DNA of 64,000 bases from Desulfonispora thiosulfatigenes DSM 11270. GTDB taxonomy: Bacteria; Bacillota; Peptococcia; Peptococcales; Desulfonisporaceae. The translations under genes were made by a program, and so were the position numbers. How positions within the stretch are numbered: the first letter of the stretch is position 1; every line of letters starts with the position of its first letter. The stretch spans positions 62,001-126,000 of the forward strand of contig NZ_FWWT01000023.1 of NCBI RefSeq assembly GCF_900176035.1, read 5' to 3'. Shown here piece after piece: positions 52,261-61,063 of the stretch. Under the pieces are notes generated by a model. The model was not told the DNA's origin, made no database searches, and saw only the letters and a program-made list of their open reading frames with translations.

Positions 52261-52800
52261 ATTTCTTTTTTTCTTTATAAACCAAATAGCTATACTTAAA
52301 ATAAACAAACCAGCTATTATATATTCAAAATCATAAATTAGAGAAGATAATTGCTTTGCCCCTGTACTAGCTAATGTTATAGCAATACCTGCAGTAACCA
52401 TTCCAAGAGTAAGTGAAATTAAAGCATACCAAAATCTTATTCCTAATAAAAACGCAACCACTGCACCAGAATATATCCCTGTTCCTGGTAAAGGTACAGC
52501 AACAAAAAGCAATAAACCTATTGCACCATACTTTTCGACATTCCCACTTTTTTTCCTAGTTTTCATTAGAAACTTTTGATAGTAATTATTTATTTTCGGC
52601 ACTTTATTTATTATATCACTTATAGGATTTAATAATAATAACAATGGTATTATAGGTAAGAAATTTCCAATACAGGCCAGAAGAAACGTCTTTATGGGTG
52701 ATAATCCTATATAGATACCATATGGAATTGATACCCTTAGTTCCCCAAGTGGAACAGTTGATAAAAGTAAAACCTTCCATTCGTTTAAAGAAAACTCCAC
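52258..52800 (-). CDS. Small multidrug export-like membrane protein (COG2426 type)
   Basis: A 180-residue membrane protein with about four to five helices. The segments STVPLGELRVSIPYGI near the N-terminus and VAVPLPGTGIYSGAVVAFLLGI mark the Sm_multidrug_ex/COG2426 family. These share re-entrant helix features with DedA-like proteins; the family name is not backed by strong transport data. It is the last gene of the group that includes the DnaD- and DnaC-like genes, followed by a strong terminator. Role unknown. Confidence 0.85.
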   Translation of the reverse strand: MEFSLNEWKVLLLSTVPLGELRVSIPYGIYIGLSPIKTFLLACIGNFLPIIPLLLLLNPISDIINKVPKINNYYQKFLMKTRKKSGNVEKYGAIGLLLFVAVPLPGTGIYSGAVVAFLLGIRFWYALISLTLGMVTAGIAITLASTGAKQLSSLIYDFEYIIAGLFILSIAIWFIKKKRN

Positions 52801-52863
52801 CGCATTACCTCCTGAATAATATATATAAATAATCTATATGCATTTACAATCATATTATTGTAC

Positions 52864-53822
52864 CTATTTTTTCTCTGAAATTTGTCTACTTCTTTTTAAT
52901 TCTCTAATACTCATTTCGGATTCAAAATAAAATATATCGGCCTTTTCAATAATACGATCAGTTATTCTAGCTCCATATTTAACTTGTAAATTTTTGATAC
53001 TCAAATTACTATTTATAATCCAAGGTTTGTCTAGAATATTTCTGTCTTCTATTAACATTCTTATTTGAGTTTCAGCAAATGGAGTTAAACTTTCTGTTCC
53101 TAAATCATCTATAACTAATAAATCTACTTCTTTTAAATATTCTAATTGCTTGTTACACTCTAAACTACCTCCATCACGCTGATACTTATACTCCCTGATT
53201 ATATCAAGTAAATCATCTATTCTTTTATATATAACCGTTTTTCTTTGATTCATAGCTAAATTTGCAATAGCTACAGAAAGGTGAGTTTTACCCCTACCTA
53301 CGTCCCCTGTGAAAAACAAGTTATTTTGACCCTCTTTTGCAACTATTTTTCTCACGAAGTCTTTGCATCTTTCTATTTTTTTACTCATTGCTATCGGATC
53401 TTTATAATATGATAGTTTAAAATTATCAAAGGTTTGCACTTGCATATTACCTTTAATTCCGCTTTTAAAAAACAATTGATCAAAATGTTCTTGTTTATAA
53501 CAATCACATAAAACTCCTGGTCTTACATAGCCCTTATCTTTACACGTAGAACAATTCCATTTTGGTTCATAAATATCAAGAGAAATTGAATTTGCTTTGA
53601 GTATTAGAGTCTTTTCTTCTAATAATTGATTCATTTGTTCATCTATAATCTTAGCCTTAGAATAGTTCTTTTCATAGAGTCCTACTTTAATCCTTTGCAT
53701 ACTTAACTTACTTATTTCTTCACTAATTTCTCTTAAACGGGGAAAGCAATTATGTAGCTCTCTTATTCTTAATTCACATTCATTAATCTTTTTTTAATCA
53801 AAGCTTCCCGGTCTAACAACAT
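52864..53822 (-). CDS. DnaC/DnaI-like helicase loader ATPase, frameshifted near the N-terminus
   Basis: A AAA+ helicase-loader-like protein. The unbroken frame from 53700 has four cysteines of a zinc knuckle (CSTCKDKGYVRPGVLCDC, residues about 52-69), Walker A FTGDVGRGKTHLSVAIA, Walker B DLLVIDDLGTESLTP, and a C-terminal ITDRIIEKADIFYFE. Upstream, a good start exists (GGAGG, ATG at 53822, MLLDREALIKK) but it reaches a stop. Reading the seven-A run at 53795-53789 as eight joins it to INECELRIRELHNCFPRLREI in segments, a typical loader N-terminus. It follows the DnaD-like gene, so both likely act in replication initiation or restart. Confidence 0.84.
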
Positions 53823-53834
53823 TTTACTCCTCCT

Positions 53835-54776
53835 CTATTCAACAAGATAATCTAAATCTCTGATTACATTTTGGTTTTCTTTAGGCTGATTTTCTTTAAT
53901 ATTTTTCTTTTCGTACTTTTTATTTTGTTTTTGTTGTTCTCTTTCTTTTTGACTTTCTATTAGTTTGTCCGTATTCATAATTCCTTCTTTATACCAATTT
54001 TCTAAAATAGAATCTATATATTTGAAGGAAGGGTCACTTGCATATATGGTTTGTTCGACAGCTCTTAAAACCATTTCATGTGAAAATTTCCATTCATTTG
54101 ACCATTTTAAATAACATTCTTTTTCTACTTCAGTTGGATTGTTACGTTGACCTAAACGTTTTTTAATTTCAGATACCTTGTACGATGTATAGTTTAAATT
54201 TTCAATAAATCTCTTTAAACTTTCTTTATCTTCTACTTTTGCCCCAAAGACCATTTGTGCAAAAAATAAAAAAGCATAATTTTTGCGCAGATTTAATTGA
54301 TAAAAAACAAATATTTCATAAACTAATTCATTTGACCAATTATATCTTTGCACTACTTTTTGTATATCCATTTTTTCCTTTGCTGATAAAAAACGAGCTA
54401 ACTTTTTTTCTGTGTTTTTAATTAATTCTGAATAGCTTAAGTCCTTTCCCCTACTTTCAAGCTGAGGATCTTCTTGTTCAATAAAACTTGACTCAACTCC
54501 TAATTTACTACTAATTAAATCATACATAGGTGAAAAATCAACCTTATTAGCATCTGGATACCAATTAATTAAACCCTTATTTTTCAAAGAATTTACAGCT
54601 AAAATTGCATATGAATCCTCTTTTTTTACTTGATTACACCCACAATAAAGGATATAGGAAATTTTACCTATATCCTCAAAAGTCAATCCTAAGGGTTCCA
54701 TTAGACCAATTAGGTTTTTGGGTATCCCGATGATACCATTTTCTAAAAACCAAGATGTAAAGTTTTGCTTACCCAT
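53835..54776 (-). CDS. DnaD-domain replication protein
   Basis: A 313-residue DnaD/DnaB-like primosome protein. An N-terminal winged-helix-like part (FTSWFLENGIIGIPKNLIGLM and LTFEDIGKISYILYC) is followed by two DnaD-type helical domains (around residues 115-185 and 205-275, the latter with the YIDSILENWYKEGI motif). The C-terminus is a charged Lys/Glu/Gln tail. The ATG at 54776 has GGAG upstream; a TTG five codons earlier overlaps it. The adjacent loader-like ATPase 12 bases downstream supports a role in loading DnaC/DnaB helicase, as for the Bacillus DnaD-DnaB-DnaI set. Confidence 0.88.
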   Translation of the reverse strand: MGKQNFTSWFLENGIIGIPKNLIGLMEPLGLTFEDIGKISYILYCGCNQVKKEDSYAILAVNSLKNKGLINWYPDANKVDFSPMYDLISSKLGVESSFIEQEDPQLESRGKDLSYSELIKNTEKKLARFLSAKEKMDIQKVVQRYNWSNELVYEIFVFYQLNLRKNYAFLFFAQMVFGAKVEDKESLKRFIENLNYTSYKVSEIKKRLGQRNNPTEVEKECYLKWSNEWKFSHEMVLRAVEQTIYASDPSFKYIDSILENWYKEGIMNTDKLIESQKEREQQKQNKKYEKKNIKENQPKENQNVIRDLDYLVE

Positions 54777-54797
54777 TAAATCACTCTCCAAATGACA

Positions 54798-55613
54798 TTA
54801 GTTATCTTTTGGTTCAATCATTTTAACATGTACATCTATTCCTAAAACATTTAAACCAGCTAAGTTTTCTACTATATTTATAACTTCTTGTTGAAATTTT
54901 TGAATTCCCGTAATGATATTACTTCCATAATAAACTTTAACTTCAGAATAAATCTTAACTCCTTCATCTGAGAAGGTTATTTTAGACTTTATAATACTCT
55001 CTATAAGCTCAATTTTCGAACTAGCAACTTTAAGAAATTCTTCAATTACATGTTCTGAAATAACTAGCTTTCCTAGCATACTAAACCTAGGTCTAATAAT
55101 AGTTCTTTCAACTTCCTTTTTCTGTCCTTTACGCACAAAAAATGATTTAAAGGAATCCATAAAATAATTAGGAAAGTCTTTTTTAATTTCAATAGTTGGT
55201 ACAGGTATTACATGTTTTCCATATTCGAATCTCATTTTTTTAGCTGTTTGTATATCTTTTGCCGATGATATATCTTCAATTTTTATAATTTCAGTAATAT
55301 CTGGTAATTCTAATGCTGTAGCGATTTTTTTTACCATTCTATCAGAAGTACCTAAAATCAATATTCTATCCGGCTTTACTTCTGTTATCTTCTCCTTAAC
55401 ATCTAGAGCATGATTTTCATCTAAAAAAATTGCTCTCTTTACTGCTTGAACAATGGTTAACTCTCTTTTAGCTGAAATACCTGCAAGTTTTTTTCCATCT
55501 TTAATTAATAAACCATCATCAATAATGGTATCTATTTTTCTTTGATTTGCAAGATAATTAGCCTTGTGGCTTTTTCCAGTACCACTTGAACCTACTAGAG
55601 CAAAAATTTCCAT
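54798..55613 (-). CDS. P-loop NTPase fused to an Asp23/Gls24-like domain, function unknown
   Basis: A 271-residue two-domain protein. The N-terminal half (about 1-130) begins MEIFALVGSSGTGKSHKAN, a Walker A, followed by IDDGLLIKDGKKLAGISAKRE and a Rossmann-like DRILILGTSDRMVKKIA. The C-terminal half (about 170-265) resembles the Asp23/Gls24 envelope-stress domain (LVISEHVIEEFLKVASS then VKIYSEVKVYYG and VLGIDVHVKMI). The ATG at 55613 is four bases after GGAGGGG. It lies between trpP and the dnaD-like gene. The two domains together suggest a nucleotide-dependent partner for a membrane stress or envelope protein, but no function is established. Confidence 0.78.
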   Translation of the reverse strand: MEIFALVGSSGTGKSHKANYLANQRKIDTIIDDGLLIKDGKKLAGISAKRELTIVQAVKRAIFLDENHALDVKEKITEVKPDRILILGTSDRMVKKIATALELPDITEIIKIEDISSAKDIQTAKKMRFEYGKHVIPVPTIEIKKDFPNYFMDSFKSFFVRKGQKKEVERTIIRPRFSMLGKLVISEHVIEEFLKVASSKIELIESIIKSKITFSDEGVKIYSEVKVYYGSNIITGIQKFQQEVINIVENLAGLNVLGIDVHVKMIEPKDN

Positions 55614-55683
55614 AATTCCCCTCCAAAAGCACACCTATTACTAAACTCTATTTTACTATAAAACTACCGATTATATTATAAAA

Positions 55684-55715
55684 ATTAAAAAAACTGAGGA
55701 TTACTCCCCAGTTAA
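55684..55715 (-). terminator. Terminator after trpP
   Basis: Stem AACTGGGG/CCTCAGTT with a six-base loop and seven T on the minus strand, overlapping the end of trpP. Confidence 0.87.
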
Positions 55716-56248
55716 GCTTTCTTTAAAACATCTATAGGCTTGGATTTTTCTACTATACCACTACTAAATCTAACAATAGGATATAATATTACGATACCAA
55801 TTGTATTTAATATTGTAGCGGGTACAACTACTGTGGTAAATAGTATACCGAAAGGGGCTGGTATTCCAACTAGAGCTAAGGCTGTTATTAAAAATACGCT
55901 ACCACTAAATAAAGTTCCTATTGCACCAATTATTCCTATGCCAATTAAGTCAGGAATTCTACCAAAAAACAGTTTTACTAAAATATAGACTAAAAATGCT
56001 GTAGCTATCTTATCAATTAGATTGGGTAATTGACCACCTGGAAATTGAGTAGTCAACATACATAGTAATCCTGCTACCACTCCTGCTAACATGCTTAATT
56101 TAAAGTCTTTTTTCATGAAAATAATAATAAATAACATACTTAATAAAAGGTCAGGCTTCATCCCTGCACCATACCCTGGAATAATTAAATGCAAAATCAT
56201 TCCAATACCTAATAATAGGCTCACTTGTACTATTTCCTTAATCTTCAT
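55712..56248 (-). CDS. trpP: Tryptophan transporter TrpP
   Basis: A 178-residue membrane protein with about five to six helices. The opening MKIKEIVQVSLLLGIGMILH, then IPGYGAGMKPDLLLSMLFI and TTQFPGGQLPNLIDKIATAF, match the TrpP (YhaG) tryptophan transporter of Bacillus. The leader and ribosome site consist almost entirely of (G/U/A)AG triplets, which is how trpP is regulated in Bacillus by the TRAP protein; this supports the substrate call. It has its own promoter and terminator. Other small ECF-like substrate-binding subunits look similar, so the context is what decides. Confidence 0.88.
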   Translation of the reverse strand: MKIKEIVQVSLLLGIGMILHLIIPGYGAGMKPDLLLSMLFIIIFMKKDFKLSMLAGVVAGLLCMLTTQFPGGQLPNLIDKIATAFLVYILVKLFFGRIPDLIGIGIIGAIGTLFSGSVFLITALALVGIPAPFGILFTTVVVPATILNTIGIVILYPIVRFSSGIVEKSKPIDVLKKA

Positions 56249-56313
56249 CTCAATCTCTCCTCTACTCTTCTCTTCTTAATCTCATTTCTCATCTAATCTA
56301 ACTTAACTATCTA
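56249..56313 (-). promoter_or_regulatory. Candidate TRAP-binding leader of trpP
   Basis: In the transcript before the trpP ATG (56248), triplets UAG, UAG, UAG, UAG, GAG, GAG, AAG, GAG, GAG, GAG, GAG and GAG occur mostly at 5-base steps, that is with 2-base spacers. They run from 56313 to 56249 and include the ribosome site GAGGAGAG. About eleven fall in the last 50 bases, matching the 11-subunit TRAP ring. A -35/-10 (TTGCAA, 17 bases, TATATT) lies just upstream. Confidence 0.75.
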
Positions 56314-56352
56314 TGTAAATAATATATGATAAATAACTTACTTTTGCAATTA

Positions 56353-56697
56353 TTATTTTTCTGGAGGTGTCCAGAATTCAACTGCTTGAGTTATGGTTGA
56401 TTGAATGTCCCCAATCATTTGTCCAAAATAAAATTCAGCTTCTAAAAACTCCGCTACTTCATCATAATCTACTAACTTTTGGGACAAATTTTCTAAATCT
56501 TGAATTTTTTCTAACGGAACTGATTGACCCATCATTTGCATATTTTGTATTTCCATTTGTTTACTTCTTAAATCTGATAGAATTTGTTCGTTTTTCTCAT
56601 TACCCTTTACTTTTACTACTGCTTCTTGATAACGTTTATACTCATCAGATTTTGTTAATCCAGTTGCTAACTTATTTGCTAAATCATAAACACTCAT
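56353..56697 (-). CDS. YlbF/YmcA family regulator
   Basis: A 114-residue all-helical protein of the YlbF/YmcA (RicF/RicA) group. Seen: YDLANKLATGLTKSDEYKRYQEA and FLEAEFYFGQMIGDIQSTITQAVEFW in segments. In Bacillus the YlbF-YmcA-YaaT complex binds [4Fe-4S] clusters and promotes RNase Y maturation of transcripts and phosphorelay output. The partners are not in this window. It lies about 100 bases upstream of trpP and 79 bases downstream of the PHP phosphatase. Confidence 0.88.
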   Translation of the reverse strand: MSVYDLANKLATGLTKSDEYKRYQEAVVKVKGNEKNEQILSDLRSKQMEIQNMQMMGQSVPLEKIQDLENLSQKLVDYDEVAEFLEAEFYFGQMIGDIQSTITQAVEFWTPPEK

Positions 56698-56775
56698 TTT
56701 ATTCTCTCCTTTATTATATAATCATAACTAGCACTTTATTTATTCAATAATACTTTGTTATTTCCTTTAATCTTT

Positions 56776-57537
56776 TTAAATATTAACAAAGTTAACTTTT
56801 TTATTGGCGAATGTAGCTATTTTTTTATAACCGCATTTTTTTGCAAGATTAAGTGCTTTGTCTACATCCCTTCCCACATGTTCAGCCTGGTGAGCATCAG
56901 AAGATAAAGTTATCGGTATATTGTAATTAAAACATAGTTTTATTAATTCTTCACTAGGATATAATTCATTAACAGGTTTGTACCAACCATTTGTGTTTAA
57001 TTCAATCACAACACCTGTTTTTTGAATAAGTTTAATAGCCTCTAAAAAAGTCTCACTTATATTTTTAGTAGGTTTAAAGCCAAATATTTTAATTAAATCT
57101 AAATGGCCAATTAGTGGAAAAAGACCAGTTTGTGCAGCTCCCACAATACGACTTAAATACTGTTTATAAACTTCATCAATATCCTTTTCTAAAAAACCCT
57201 GTTTTTGTTTATCTGAGTCAAACATCCATTCATCAATATAATGCACTGATCCAATAATATAATCAAAATCGAATTTATTTATTATTTTTGTGATTTCGAA
57301 TATTTTATCCGGAAAGTAATCCACTTCTAATCCAACATTTATTTTAATCTCTGGGTATAGTTTTTGTAAATCTTCATAAAGATTTAAATTAAGAATATCA
57401 AAATATCTATCGTGATCAGCAAAACCAATTTCTTTTATATTCATTGTTTTAGCCTTTTCAAGATAAGGTATCAGATTGTCTAAATTATGTTTTCGGTCAT
57501 CATGACCTATAGCATGCACATGTAAATCAACTAACAT
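56776..57537 (-). CDS. PHP-domain phosphatase, histidinol-phosphatase-like
   Basis: A 253-residue PHP-family metallophosphoesterase with the metal motifs DLHVHA near the N-terminus, GFADHDRYF, GSVHYIDEW, GHLDLIKIFG, and SSDAHQAEHVGRDV at the C-terminus. The overall layout matches HisK/HisJ-type histidinol phosphatase, but other PHP phosphatases share it and no his genes are near. The ATG at 57537 lies ten bases after AAGGAA; a GTG three codons earlier abuts that site. Confidence 0.84.
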   Translation of the reverse strand: MLVDLHVHAIGHDDRKHNLDNLIPYLEKAKTMNIKEIGFADHDRYFDILNLNLYEDLQKLYPEIKINVGLEVDYFPDKIFEITKIINKFDFDYIIGSVHYIDEWMFDSDKQKQGFLEKDIDEVYKQYLSRIVGAAQTGLFPLIGHLDLIKIFGFKPTKNISETFLEAIKLIQKTGVVIELNTNGWYKPVNELYPSEELIKLCFNYNIPITLSSDAHQAEHVGRDVDKALNLAKKCGYKKIATFANKKVNFVNI

Positions 57538-57546
57538 ACATTTCAC

Positions 57547-57990
57547 TTCCTTAATGTTTTTTATTTGTTTATTTACTTATTTTAAAGATTTAGTATAAAC
57601 ATTACAATAAGTTAATATGTGCAGAAATATAATAACTTATCTACAAAATTTTTTTATGATTAGATTTAAAGGTTCAATAATAAATTAAATAAAGGTATAA
57701 TGTAAATTAATGAATATAGTATTTGTATCATTTTGCAAATAAAAATGTTATGAATAAAATTTTTAAGGGGGGCTATAGGTAGGTCTTTATGTAAGACTTT
57801 AAGAAATACTTATGATGCTTATTAACTTAAAAACTTTACAAAGCTTAGAAGTTGCAGGTATAATTAAAGATAGAACTTTAAGGATAAGTAATTTTTTTGT
57901 AGCTTGGAATATTTAGAATATTTTAAATTTTTGATTATACTTTTCCTTTACCAAAGTTATCTTAAACATTTTTGAGAGGTGATTATAATA
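57547..57990 (+). other. 444-base gap and probable long leader of the hdr-mvh operon
   Basis: No gene is seen. A promoter candidate (TTCAAT 57673-57678, 17 bases, TATAAT 57696-57701) would give a leader of about 280 bases before hdrA. The leader holds a G-run (GGGGGG, near 57769) and a small stem GTCTT/AAGAC (57783-57797). No riboswitch class is recognised. A 34-codon open frame (57812-57916) lacks a ribosome site and is not called. Confidence 0.45.
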
Positions 57991-60900
57991 ATGGCAAATC
58001 TCAAGTTAGTTCCAGACAAAATCGGCTCTGTTATGGTAGTCGGTGGTGGTATTGCCGGAGTGCAATCTGCACTAGATCTTGCAAACAGTGGTTATTATGT
58101 ATATCTAATTGAAAACTCCTCTGGTATAGGTGGAGTTATGTCTCAGTTAGATAAAACGTTTCCAACAAATGATTGCTCTATGTGTATCCTTTCGCCAAAA
58201 CTTGTTGAATGTGGTAGACATCAAAATATTAAACTACTTACATTATCTCAAGTAGAAGAAATTACTGGTGATGCAGGAAACTTTACTGTTAAAGTTTCTC
58301 AAAAACCGCGTTATGTTGATATGGATAAATGTGTGGGCTGTGGCTCTTGTGCTGAAGCTTGTCCTACAAAAGTATTAGACTTTTATGATGAAGGTTTAAG
58401 AACTAAAAAAGCAATTTCTGTTAAGTATCAACAAACAGTTCCTTTAGTTTATAGTATTGATGATACAGCTTGTTTATATTTAACTAAAGGGAAACCAAAT
58501 AATAAAAACATTTGTCGTATATGTGAAAAGGTTTGTAACAGTCACGCAATCAATTTTGATGATTTAGAAAAAGAATTAGAAATTAATGTTGGTTCTGTGA
58601 TTTTAGCTCCTGGATTTGATGAGTTCGATCCTTCAAGCCTGCCACAATATGGATATGGTAAATTTAAAAACGTAATAACAACAATAGAATTTGAACGTAT
58701 TATGAGTGCTTCTGGTCCTTATGAAGGTCATATCGTTCGTCCTTCTGATCGTAAAGAACCGAAAAAAGTTGCTTGGTTACAATGTATCGGATCTCGTGAT
58801 GAAAAGTGTGGTAATGGATACTGCTCTTCAGTATGTTGTACCTATGCAATCAAGGAAGCAATTATTGCTAAAGAACACAATGGTCCTGAATTAGAAACTA
58901 CTATCTTTTATATGGACGTTAGAACCTTCGGTAAAGATTTTGAACAATATTATCAGCGTTCTAAGAATGAGCATGGAGTTAGATATATAAACTCTAAAAT
59001 TCACTCACTTGAAGAAGATCCTGAAACTCAAAATATTCGTATTAGATATGCTTCTGAAGATGGTCAAGTAAAATATGAAGAATTTGATATAGTTGTATTA
59101 TCTGTTGGTTTAACACCAAGTAAATCAGCGGTAGAAATGGCTAAAAAACTTGATTTAAAATTAAACAAATATAATTTTATTGATACTGAAGTCTTTAATC
59201 CAGTTCAAACAAGTAAAGAAGGAATTTTTGCTTGTGGTGCTTTCCAAAGTCCACAGGATATCCCAGCCACAGTAGTACAAGCAAGTGCTGCAGCTGGAGC
59301 AGCTGCTAGTGCATTAACAGAAGCTAGAAATACTTTAGTAAGTGAAGTAGAATACCCACTAGAACAAGATGTTGTAGGTAAAGAACCTCGTGTAGGTGTG
59401 TTTGTATGTCATTGTGGTATTAATATAGGTGCAACTGTTGACGTTCCAAGTGTAAGTGAATATGTAAAAGACTTAAAGCATGTTGCTTATGCTGACCATT
59501 TACTTTACTCTTGTTCTCAAGATGCTCAGGAAAAAATTAAAGATTTAATAAAAGAACATGATTTAAATAGAGTTGTTGTTGCTTCTTGTACTCCAAGAAC
59601 CCATGAAGCATTATTCCAGCAGACTTTAAAAGAAGCTGGACTTAATCCATATTTATTTGAAATGGCAAATATCAGAGAGCAGTGCTCTTGGGTTCATATG
59701 AATCAACCAGCAGAAGCTACAGCTAAGGCGAAAGATTTAGTACGTAAAGCTGTTGCAAGAGCTGCACTTAAAGACCCTCTACAAACTGCTACCCTTAGTG
59801 TTAATAAAGAAGGTTTAGTTGTAGGTGGTGGAGTTGCAGGTATGGTAAGTGCTCTTGAAATCGCTAATCAAGGCTATCAGGTTCACTTAATTGAAAAAGG
59901 TAATGAATTAGGTGGAGTTGCAAGAAACATTTACTTTAATGTAGAAAATAGTGATGTTCAATCTTATTTAGCTGATTTAATTAAAAAGGTAGAAAACAAT
60001 CCTTTAATTAAAGTATATAAAAACTCAACTATAACTGATGTTAGTGGTTATGTAGGTAATTTCTTTACCACTATCCAAACTAAAAACGGCTTAAAAGAAT
60101 TAAATCATGGTGTAGTTGTTCTTGCTATTGGTGGTAAGGAGTATGAACCAAAAGAATATCTATACGGAAATAATAATAAAGTAGTAACTTCTTTATCTCT
60201 TGAACAACAAATAATAGAAAATCCTGATCAATTTAAGGATATGAATACTGTAATGATGATTCAGTGTATAGGTTCAAGAAATGATGAAAATAAATATTGT
60301 AGCCGTGTTTGTTGTGCTAAATCTGTAAAAAATGCTCTTAAATTAAAAGAGATTAACCCAGACTTAAATGTATTTGTTCTCTATCGTGATATGCGCACCT
60401 ATGGTTTTAAAGAGGATCAATATAGAGAAGCTCGTAAAAAAGGTGTTATGTTTGTACGTTTTGATCAAGAAGACGCTCCACGTGTAACTGAAGAAAACGG
60501 TCAATTACAAGTAACTGTTAAAGACCCTATTCTTTCTCAATATATTACATTTAGTCCAGATAGACTTGCTTTAGCTGCTGGAGTATTACCAGATAGTAAT
60601 GCTAAACAGTTAGCTCAGTTCTACAAAGTACCTCTAAATGATGATGGTTTCTTCCTTGAAGCACATATGAAATTAAGACCGGTAGATTTTGCTACTGAAG
60701 GTGTATTTGTAACTGGTCTAGCTCATAGTCCGAAATTCATTGAAGAAACAATTGCACAATCACAAGCTGCAGCTAATAGAGCTTGTGTAGTACTTGCAAA
60801 AGATGAATTAACAAGTGAAGGTGCTATTTCTTATATAGATGCAAATTACTGTATTGGTTGTAAAATTTGTGTTGATTTATGTCCTTACAAAGCAATTAGC

Positions 60901-61050
60901 TTTAATGAGGAGTTTAAAATTGCAGAAGTTAATGATGTTTTATGTAAAGGCTGTGGAGTTTGTGCATCAGCGTGTCCATCAGGTGCTTGTAACATTAAAA
61001 ACTTTAGAGATGATCAAATATTTACCGAAATATCTGCTATTTTTGCATAA
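57991..61050 (+). CDS. hdrA: HdrA-like flavoprotein with two FAD domains and ferredoxin domains
   Basis: A 1019-residue iron-sulfur flavoprotein, the likely bifurcating core. Order: FAD domain 1 (VVGGGIAGVQSALDLA), the HdrA motif K55-TFPTNDC62-SMC65; an inserted ferredoxin (C114-VGC-GSC-AEAC124, and CRICEKVC); the cysteine-containing domain normally at the HdrA N-terminus (VGVFVCHCGINIG near 466, VVASCTPRTHE); FAD domain 2 (VVGGGVAGMVSALEIA near 608) without the KTFP-C-C motif; and a C-terminal two-cluster ferredoxin (CIGCKICVDLC, CKGCGVCASAC). Methanogen HdrA is about 650 residues with one FAD. The ATG at 57991 follows AGAGGTG. All ligand positions are Cys, not selenocysteine. Confidence 0.92.
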   Translation: MANLKLVPDKIGSVMVVGGGIAGVQSALDLANSGYYVYLIENSSGIGGVMSQLDKTFPTNDCSMCILSPKLVECGRHQNIKLLTLSQVEEITGDAGNFTVKVSQKPRYVDMDKCVGCGSCAEACPTKVLDFYDEGLRTKKAISVKYQQTVPLVYSIDDTACLYLTKGKPNNKNICRICEKVCNSHAINFDDLEKELEINVGSVILAPGFDEFDPSSLPQYGYGKFKNVITTIEFERIMSASGPYEGHIVRPSDRKEPKKVAWLQCIGSRDEKCGNGYCSSVCCTYAIKEAIIAKEHNGPELETTIFYMDVRTFGKDFEQYYQRSKNEHGVRYINSKIHSLEEDPETQNIRIRYASEDGQVKYEEFDIVVLSVGLTPSKSAVEMAKKLDLKLNKYNFIDTEVFNPVQTSKEGIFACGAFQSPQDIPATVVQASAAAGAAASALTEARNTLVSEVEYPLEQDVVGKEPRVGVFVCHCGINIGATVDVPSVSEYVKDLKHVAYADHLLYSCSQDAQEKIKDLIKEHDLNRVVVASCTPRTHEALFQQTLKEAGLNPYLFEMANIREQCSWVHMNQPAEATAKAKDLVRKAVARAALKDPLQTATLSVNKEGLVVGGGVAGMVSALEIANQGYQVHLIEKGNELGGVARNIYFNVENSDVQSYLADLIKKVENNPLIKVYKNSTITDVSGYVGNFFTTIQTKNGLKELNHGVVVLAIGGKEYEPKEYLYGNNNKVVTSLSLEQQIIENPDQFKDMNTVMMIQCIGSRNDENKYCSRVCCAKSVKNALKLKEINPDLNVFVLYRDMRTYGFKEDQYREARKKGVMFVRFDQEDAPRVTEENGQLQVTVKDPILSQYITFSPDRLALAAGVLPDSNAKQLAQFYKVPLNDDGFFLEAHMKLRPVDFATEGVFVTGLAHSPKFIEETIAQSQAAANRACVVLAKDELTSEGAISYIDANYCIGCKICVDLCPYKAISFNEEFKIAEVNDVLCKGCGVCASACPSGACNIKNFRDDQIFTEISAIFA

Positions 61051-61063
61051 AAGGAAATGTAAC

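Noticed and set aside
57812-57916. 34-codon open frame in the leader of hdrA
   Set aside because: No ribosome-binding site, no recognisable motif, and AT-rich sequence in which such a frame is expected by chance.
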